NCBI GenBank assembly: GCA_934541115.1
Contig: CAKTDF010000002.1
Location: 62,001 to 126,000 of the forward strand
Direction of reading: 5' to 3'
Source: an uncultured Eubacteriales bacterium
GTDB lineage: Bacteria; Bacillota; Clostridia; Oscillospirales; Acutalibacteraceae
Length of the DNA stretch: 64,000 nucleotides
A program made the translations under genes and the position numbers. This document shows, piece after piece, positions 59,131 through 64,000 of this stretch (its first letter is position 1; each line of letters opens with the position of its first letter). The notes below the pieces were generated by a model, which saw only the letters and a program-made list of their open reading frames with translations, ran no database searches and was not told the DNA's origin.

Positions 59131-59949
59131 TTGGCTGAAAAAGCGGTACTTTCCTGCCCTGTTTGCAAAGCAGCTTTGATGAAGAATGAAAACTCTTTTG
59201 TCTGCTGTAACAACCATTGTTTTGATATTTCAAAAGAAGGTTATGTCAATCTTCTGACAGGCTCTTACAAGCAAGGGGATCTTATTGGTGACAACAAAGA
59301 AATGGCGCTTTCAAGGAGAGCATTTTTGGAAAAAGGATACTTTTCGTCTCTGGCAAAAGCGGTTTCAGAACTTTTTAGGGAGCAAACCCATAGGGAAAAG
59401 CCACATGTTCTTGATATTTGCTGCGGTGAAGGATACTATTCACAGCACCTCAAGGAGCAAAACAATTGCGAATTATTCGGGTTTGATCTGTCAAAGAGTA
59501 TGGTGCGGCTTGCGGCAAAAAGGAGACTTAACGCGACGTTTTTTGTTGCAAATCTTTCTCACATTCCGGTTTTTGATGCAAGCATAGATTTTGCATTTCA
59601 TCTTTTTGCACCGTTTCACAAAGAAGAATTTGCAAGGATATTGTGCAATGACGGCACACTTATAACCGCCGTTCCCGGCGAGCGTCACCTTTGGAAGCTC
59701 AAAGAGGTTGTCTACGATATACCGTATCGCAATGATGTCTATCTCCCGTCCGGCGGCGGCTTAAAACTTTCCGATACTCTATCGGTTAAAGATAAAATAT
59801 TTCTGCCATGCAACAGTGATATACTTTCGCTATTCAAAATGACACCCTATTATTATCATACTCCTAAAAGTGGTATTGATAAGCTGCAAAAACTTGACTC
59901 ACTTGAGACAGAACTTGACTTTGTTATCGGAATTTATAAAAAGCAATAG
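59131..59949 (+). CDS. rlmA: 23S rRNA (guanine-N1)-methyltransferase, RlmA-like
   Basis: This protein of about 272 residues has an N-terminal zinc finger (CPVCKAAL, then FVCCNNHCFD) followed by SKEGYVNLL and a class I SAM methyltransferase (VLDICCGEGYYSQHL). The family methylates a guanine in helix 35 of 23S rRNA (G745 or G748), some members giving macrolide resistance. TTG 59131 is likely, with GGTGAT upstream; GTG 59122 is the alternative. Confidence 0.87.
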   Translation: MAEKAVLSCPVCKAALMKNENSFVCCNNHCFDISKEGYVNLLTGSYKQGDLIGDNKEMALSRRAFLEKGYFSSLAKAVSELFREQTHREKPHVLDICCGEGYYSQHLKEQNNCELFGFDLSKSMVRLAAKRRLNATFFVANLSHIPVFDASIDFAFHLFAPFHKEEFARILCNDGTLITAVPGERHLWKLKEVVYDIPYRNDVYLPSGGGLKLSDTLSVKDKIFLPCNSDILSLFKMTPYYYHTPKSGIDKLQKLDSLETELDFVIGIYKKQ

Positions 59950-59966
59950 ATTTTTTCTCATATTTA

Positions 59967-59995
59967 TTGACACGTAAAGGTAAATGTGCTATCGT
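59967..59995 (+). promoter_or_regulatory. Promoter of the riboswitch-folT transcript
   Basis: A perfect TTGACA (59967-59972), a 17-bp spacer and TATCGT (59990-59995), just before the riboswitch. Confidence 0.65.
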
Positions 59996-60007
59996 ATGTA
60001 AAATTTT

Positions 60008-60110
60008 AACAGAGTAGGTCGTTTTGCGTTTAGTGCCTTGAGAACGGGGAGTTGTCTCAAGGACGAAACAGGCTTTGCCTTGCGGTAAAGCGACTGCATC
60101 CCGCTGTTGC
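60008..60110 (+). ncRNA. THF (folate) riboswitch
   Basis: The conserved blocks of the tetrahydrofolate riboswitch occur in order: GAGTAGG, CGTTTAGTGCC, GAACGGGGAGTTG, GGACGAAA, TGCGGTAA and GCATCCCGCTGTT. Closing P1 is AACAG/CTGTT. It precedes folT, its usual target. Between it and the SD (AAAGGAGG) there is a CGGTGA/TCGCCG hairpin but no T-run, so control is probably translational. Confidence 0.9.
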
Positions 60111-60188
60111 TATAATGGAATCGGTGAGCTTTTTGTCGCCGGGTTTCCTTTGTTCCTTGACAGCGAGAGAATAAAGGAGGTTTTTTCT

Positions 60189-60710
60189 TTGAAAAAAAGA
60201 AGTGTTCTTACCCTTGAAACTCTCGTTTGCCTTGCCGTTTTGACGGCAGCGCAAGTTGTACTTTCGCGTTTTTTGTCGGTTCAGCTGTGGAATCTGAAAT
60301 TCGGATTTTCATTTGTTCCCGTAATGCTTGCGGCATATCTCTACGGTCCTTTGGGCGCTGCCTGCGTTTATGGAATCGGTGATTTGATCGGTGCACTCGT
60401 TTTTCCGCAAGGCGCTTATTTTCCTGGCTTTACACTCACTGCTGTTATTTCCGGCATCATTTGGGGATTTTTGTTACATAAAAAAATCATCCCAACAAAA
60501 GCCTGTGCGGCTATTTTAACCGTTCAAATCGGCTGCTCGTTTTTTTTGAATTCTTTCTGGATTTCATATACAGCCGGTGTTCCATACACTTCAATGCTTG
60601 CGACGCGTTGGCCTCAAAGCCTGTGCTACGCGGCACTTCACCTTGTTTTTGTCTTTCTGATTATTGAAAGACTCGGAACGCTTGTCAAAAAAATCATGAA
60701 ACAAAATTGA
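60189..60710 (+). CDS. folT: Folate-specific ECF transporter substrate-binding subunit
   Basis: This 173-residue membrane protein has five or six TM helices and a VPVMLAAYLYGPLGAACVYGIGDLIG-type region (partial match to the ECF S-component signature). It binds folate and needs the shared ECF energising module encoded elsewhere. Start TTG 60189 is fixed by the SD AAAGGAGG; the frame is open much further upstream through the riboswitch but cannot be coding there. The THF riboswitch supports the substrate. Confidence 0.93.
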   Translation: MKKRSVLTLETLVCLAVLTAAQVVLSRFLSVQLWNLKFGFSFVPVMLAAYLYGPLGAACVYGIGDLIGALVFPQGAYFPGFTLTAVISGIIWGFLLHKKIIPTKACAAILTVQIGCSFFLNSFWISYTAGVPYTSMLATRWPQSLCYAALHLVFVFLIIERLGTLVKKIMKQN

Positions 60711-60735
60711 CTTTTTGTCATTGTTAGTGTAGAAT
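60707..60735 (+). promoter_or_regulatory. Promoter of rnpB
   Basis: TTGACT (60707-60712), a 17-bp spacer and TAGAAT (60730-60735), about 7 bp before the RNA start. The -35 overlaps the folT stop. Confidence 0.75.
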
Positions 60736-60742
60736 ACCTTTT

Positions 60743-61081
60743 GCGAGTAAATTGGGCAGTCGCAGAGCGTGAGCTCTGAGGAAAGTCCGAGCTTCACAGA
60801 GCAGGATAACGGCTAACAGCCGCCGAGGGCGACCTTAGGGAAAGTGCAACAGAAATAAACCGCCTGTTTTTTCAGGTAAGGATGGAAAGGCGAGGTAAGA
60901 GCTCACCGGCGTGCAGGAGACTGCACGGCCCTGTAAACCCTATCCGAAGCAACACCGACCGAATGCTTCACGGCGCGTCAGCTGGGCGTATATTCAACAG
61001 GTGGCTGGAGCGTGCAGGCAACTGCACGCCAAGAAAGATGATTGCCTTAAATGACAGAACTCGGCTTACAGATTTACTCGC
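60743..61081 (+). ncRNA. rnpB: RNase P RNA
   Basis: This RNA of about 339 nt is closed by P1 GCGAGTAAAT/ATTTACTCGC. The universally conserved GAGGAAAGTC (near 60778), GGATAACGGCTAACAGCC and the 3' ACAGAA...GGCTTACA are visible. It matures the 5' ends of tRNAs. The helix layout looks like the ancestral type A, with GTGCAG/CTGCAC arms. Confidence 0.95.
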
Positions 61082-61132
61082 TTTGTTTTTTATTGACAAT
61101 TTGATTGCAGATGCCTTAATAACATAAAATTG

Positions 61133-61165
61133 CCTCTTTCATATGATGAAATGAGGTGATTTTTT
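61133..61165 (+). terminator. Terminator hairpin overlapping the next gene's Shine-Dalgarno
   Basis: A 10-bp stem with one bulge (CCTCTTTCAT/ATGAAATGAGG) and a 3-nt loop are followed by TGATTTTTT. It would end the rnpB transcript. Its 3' arm provides the GAGG of the SD for the GTG at 61166. Confidence 0.7.
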
Positions 61166-61519
61166 GTGTTAGAGAGCATTATTTACGCATTTGCGCTGAT
61201 TTTTATTCTTTGCGGGTTGTTCTTCTTGTTTCTTCTGTTTTTTGACAAAGTTATGCTTCCGAACGGCAGCGAAAATTATTATTCTGTTGTTCCCGCTTTT
61301 CACGGTGATAAAAAACTGCCGTCAACTGTTTATGCAGCTTTTATCAGAGCAAATCTTTTTACATTCACTAAAAAAAGCGAAGTAATTGTTATTGATTTTG
61401 GTCTCGATGAACATGAAAAAATGATGTGCGCTGAAGTCTTAGAAGGAAATGCCACCGTTATATTCTGTAAACCCACGGAAATTGAAAGATTATTTATTGA
61501 AAGGCGTAAAGAGAAGTAG
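61166..61519 (+). CDS. Small membrane-anchored protein, unknown function
   Basis: This 117-residue protein has an N-terminal TM helix (about 4-28), then a soluble domain with KSEVIVIDFGLDEHEKMMCAEVLE and TVIFCKP, a small alpha/beta-like pattern. It starts at GTG 61166 behind GAGGTGA. It lies between rnpB and recD2, 39 bp before the latter. I recognise no family. Confidence 0.65.
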   Translation: MLESIIYAFALIFILCGLFFLFLLFFDKVMLPNGSENYYSVVPAFHGDKKLPSTVYAAFIRANLFTFTKKSEVIVIDFGLDEHEKMMCAEVLEGNATVIFCKPTEIERLFIERRKEK

Positions 61520-61558
61520 TATAATAATCTTAGCGCAAAAGCGAAGGAGGGTCAATTA

Positions 61559-63805
61559 ATGAAAGATGAGGCTGAAGCTATCAGCGGAGTTGTTGAGGGG
61601 ATTATTTTTCGCAATGCAGAAAACGGATACAGCGTTCTTGACATCAGCTGTGACGGAAAACTGATAACCGCTGTCGGTGAACTCAGTTTTGTTGACATCG
61701 GCGAAGAACTGTCAATGCGCGGAGAATGGGTCGTTCACCCAAATTTCGGCAAGCAATTTAAAGTCAGTGCCTGCGAACGCAAAATTCCGAAATCTGCCGG
61801 TGATATGCTTCATTATCTTTCTTCCGGTGCCATCAAGGGTATAGGTCCTGCAACGGCAAGGAAAATTGTTGAACGCTTTGGTAGTGAGACCTTTGAAATT
61901 CTTGAAAACTCCCCTCACCTGCTTGCTCAGATTAAAGGAATTTCCGACGATAAGGCAAAGCAGATCGGCGACAGCTTTAAAAGTCAGTTTGCCGTGCGCG
62001 AAGTGATGATTTATCTTGAAAAATACGGTATGAGCCCATCGGAGTGCCTCAGTGTTTACAAGGCTCTCGGCTCAAATGCCGTTGAAAGAATAACCGAAAA
62101 TCCATATTTACTTTGTACCGAGCGAATCGGTCTGAGCTTTTCAAGAGCCGATGAGATTGCAGAAGCTTTTTCAGGAATTAATCCTGTTTATCGCGAAAAG
62201 GCAGGTATCATACATATTATCAGTCATAATCTAATGAACGGTCACACCTGCCTTCCGCGAGAAAAGATTATTGAGCCCGCAAGCGCTTTGCTTGAACGAA
62301 AAAGCGATGAAATTAACAGAACAATTGACGGTCTAATTAAAGATAAAGATCTTGTTACAGAGAAAATCAACGGAAAAGAGTATCTATTTCTACCGTCAAT
62401 GTATTTGGCTGAAAAAAATATTGCCGATAGAATAAAAATAATGCTGCGTTTTCCGCCGCCGCAAGGCAGACCAGTTGAAAATGACATTGATAAAATCGAA
62501 GAAAAACAGGGAATAGAATTTGAAGAGCTTCAACGTCTTGCAATCATGACGGCAGTAAAAAAAGGACTGCTTGTTTTGACCGGCGGACCCGGAACGGGAA
62601 AAACAACAACCCTTAACGGTATTCTTGAAATGTTTGAAAAAAGGAACTTGCGTGTTCTCCTTGCGGCCCCCACCGGGCGCGCTGCAAAGCGCATGAGCGA
62701 AGTTACCGGTCACGAGGCAAAGACTTTGCATAGATTGCTTGAAGTTGTTTGGGGCGAAAATGACAGACAACATTTTTCACGCAATACCGAAAACCCTCTT
62801 GAATGTGATGCTGTTATTGTTGACGAACTTTCCATGGTAGACGTTCAGCTTTTTTGGGGATTGCTCGATGCACTGCCTCTCGGCTGTCGTTTGATTATGG
62901 TTGGAGACAGTGATCAGCTACCTGCAGTCGGCGCTGGCAATGTTCTTCATGATATTATTGACTCCGGTCTGCTGCCTGTAGTGTCTCTGACAAGAGTCTT
63001 TCGTCAGGCAATGGAAAGCTTAATTGTTACAAACGCCCACAGGATAGTTGGAGGCGAAAATCCGATTATCGACGATAAAGGCAGAGATTTCTTTTTCCTT
63101 TCCCGGGAAAATATCTTTTCCGCCGCATCGACAGTTGTTGATTTATATACATCAAGGCTCCCCAAAGCCTATGGGTATGACAGTGTCAACGATATTCAGA
63201 TAATTTGTCCGTCAAGAAAAGGAGAACTTGGAACAGTTAATCTTAATCGTTCTCTCCAAATGCTGTTGAATCCGCCGTCAAAGGACAAAGATGAGCTTCA
63301 AATTGCAGGGCGTGTTATCCGTGAGGGTGACAAGGTCATGCAAGTTAAAAATAACTATGATATTGTTTGGACAAAAGGAAAAACGACTTCAAGCGGTATT
63401 TTCAACGGAGACATCGGAACTGTTATTGCCGTCAACAATAACAACCGTTTTATGAAAATCCAGTTTGATGATAAAACAGCCATCTACCCGTTCGACAACG
63501 CTAAAGAACTTGAGCATGCCTATGCCGTCACGGTACATAAAAGTCAAGGCTGTGAGTTTGAAGCAGTCATCATGCCTGTTTGCGGTGTGGTCGAGCAGCT
63601 GAAATATAGAAATCTGCTATATACTGCAGTCACCAGAGCAAAGAATCTGATGATAATTGTCGGAAGCAAAAATGAGCTTTACGCAATGGTGGCAAATGAC
63701 AAAAGAACAAGGCGATACACTGCACTTAAGCATTTCTTAACAAAGGATGTTGAAAATGAAGCTGAACACGTTCAAGAGAATCTTTTTTCCGGAGATATGC
63801 AGTAA
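61559..63805 (+). CDS. recD2: RecD2-type ATP-dependent 5'-3' DNA helicase
   Basis: This 748-residue SF1B helicase acts in replication-fork maintenance without RecBC. The N-terminal domain has helix-hairpin-helix repeats (about 85-200). The motor has Walker A GGPGTGKTTT, DELSMVDVQL (Walker B) and GDSDQLPAVGAG. The C-terminal HAYAVTVHKSQGCEF and LLYTAVTRAK motifs complete it. AAGGAGGG SD. It overlaps the next gene by 50 bp. Confidence 0.95.
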   Translation: MKDEAEAISGVVEGIIFRNAENGYSVLDISCDGKLITAVGELSFVDIGEELSMRGEWVVHPNFGKQFKVSACERKIPKSAGDMLHYLSSGAIKGIGPATARKIVERFGSETFEILENSPHLLAQIKGISDDKAKQIGDSFKSQFAVREVMIYLEKYGMSPSECLSVYKALGSNAVERITENPYLLCTERIGLSFSRADEIAEAFSGINPVYREKAGIIHIISHNLMNGHTCLPREKIIEPASALLERKSDEINRTIDGLIKDKDLVTEKINGKEYLFLPSMYLAEKNIADRIKIMLRFPPPQGRPVENDIDKIEEKQGIEFEELQRLAIMTAVKKGLLVLTGGPGTGKTTTLNGILEMFEKRNLRVLLAAPTGRAAKRMSEVTGHEAKTLHRLLEVVWGENDRQHFSRNTENPLECDAVIVDELSMVDVQLFWGLLDALPLGCRLIMVGDSDQLPAVGAGNVLHDIIDSGLLPVVSLTRVFRQAMESLIVTNAHRIVGGENPIIDDKGRDFFFLSRENIFSAASTVVDLYTSRLPKAYGYDSVNDIQIICPSRKGELGTVNLNRSLQMLLNPPSKDKDELQIAGRVIREGDKVMQVKNNYDIVWTKGKTTSSGIFNGDIGTVIAVNNNNRFMKIQFDDKTAIYPFDNAKELEHAYAVTVHKSQGCEFEAVIMPVCGVVEQLKYRNLLYTAVTRAKNLMIIVGSKNELYAMVANDKRTRRYTALKHFLTKDVENEAEHVQENLFSGDMQ

Positions 63806-64000
63806 TTGCGGAGACATTATCCCGATCGGTCGTTCGATTTGTTCCTGCGGATTTCGTATGCTGCCGAGAATAAGTGATGATTTTTGTGAACACTGCGGTT
63901 CTGAAATTGACAATTGTTCCTGCGGTTACAACGGTTCGGTCTATCTTCCTCATATTACGGCTCCGTTTCTTTACAGTGATGAAATAAAAGAGAGTCTCCA
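63756..64000 (+). CDS. ComF-family protein, 3' end missing
   Basis: The frame runs from ATG 63756 off the end of the window. The 81 visible residues start MKLNTFKRIFFPEICSNCG and carry several Cys pairs (CSNCG, CSCG, CEHCG, CSCG), the N-terminal zinc-ribbon region that precedes the phosphoribosyltransferase domain of ComF/ComFC proteins. In naturally competent bacteria ComFC helps take up DNA. The start lies inside recD2, with AAAGG upstream. The catalytic part is outside the window. Confidence 0.75.
   Translation, partial: MKLNTFKRIFFPEICSNCGDIIPIGRSICSCGFRMLPRISDDFCEHCGSEIDNCSCGYNGSVYLPHITAPFLYSDEIKESL

Overview
The window comes from a low-GC, spore-forming member of the Firmicutes, most likely a clostridium of the Ruminococcaceae/Oscillospirales type. 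The evidence is gene content and order, not a database match. The block rsmB-rlmN-PP2C phosphatase-PASTA kinase-rsgA-(small gene)-spoVM follows the Bacillus/Clostridium order, as do gdpP-rplI-dnaB, tilS-hpt-ftsH and queA-tgt-yajC. Gram-positive regulatory RNAs (a T-box, a THF riboswitch), RNase J, c-di-AMP phosphodiesterase and sporulation genes (spoVM, a SpoIIM-like protein, a CotH-type protein) agree with this. GTG and TTG starts with good Shine-Dalgarno (SD) sites are frequent.

Layout. 1-6.7 kb: a truncated membrane protease, rRNA methyltransferases, the Ser/Thr phosphatase-kinase pair, RsgA, an unannotated small membrane protein and a 27-residue SpoVM homologue. 6.8-11.1 kb: a divergent topoisomerase IV-like pair. 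11.2-28.1 kb: RNase HI, RNase J, GdpP, L9, DnaB, TilS, Hpt, FtsH, a degenerate UppP homologue, FtsK/SpoIIIE, a YgiQ-type radical SAM protein, a ComEC-like metallo-beta-lactamase and a DUF3006 protein. 28.2-34.3 kb: asd-dapA (minus strand) divergent from queA-tgt, then yajC, a TIGR04086 protein and a SpoIIM-like protein. 34.3-35.3 kb: a XerD-type tyrosine recombinase on the minus strand. 35.57-43.65 kb: an approximately 8.05-kb filamentous-phage (inovirus-like) prophage. 44.1-64 kb: an amino-acid permease, MazF, a lipoprotein, Nnr, T-box-pheST, a RodA/FtsW protein, tsaE-tsaB-rpiB, a 972-residue CotH/lamin-tail lipoprotein, YbaK, RlmA-like, THF riboswitch-folT, RNase P RNA, RecD2 and the start of a ComF protein.

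The prophage is the most interesting part. It is bounded by direct repeats with a perfect 28-bp core (35573-35600 and 43625-43652), the length of a dif site, and lies about 300 bp from the chromosomal xer gene. It has no integrase of its own. It carries an Xre-type repressor with paired operators, a small putative ssDNA-binding protein, a signal-peptide/anchor adsorption-like protein, a run of very small single-span membrane proteins (at least three are related coat-like paralogues), a Zot-type assembly ATPase, an antisense ribbon-helix-helix protein, highly structured non-coding regions and an HUH rolling-circle replication protein. The simplest reading is a filamentous phage of a monoderm host that integrates by hijacking the host Xer recombinase. 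There is no secretin, as expected for a host without an outer membrane.

Regulatory features readable from sequence include several promoters with 16-17 bp spacing, intrinsic terminators, two terminator hairpins that embed the next gene's Shine-Dalgarno, a 20-bp perfect palindrome overlapping the asd promoter, and a terminator-like hairpin in the leader of the permease gene.
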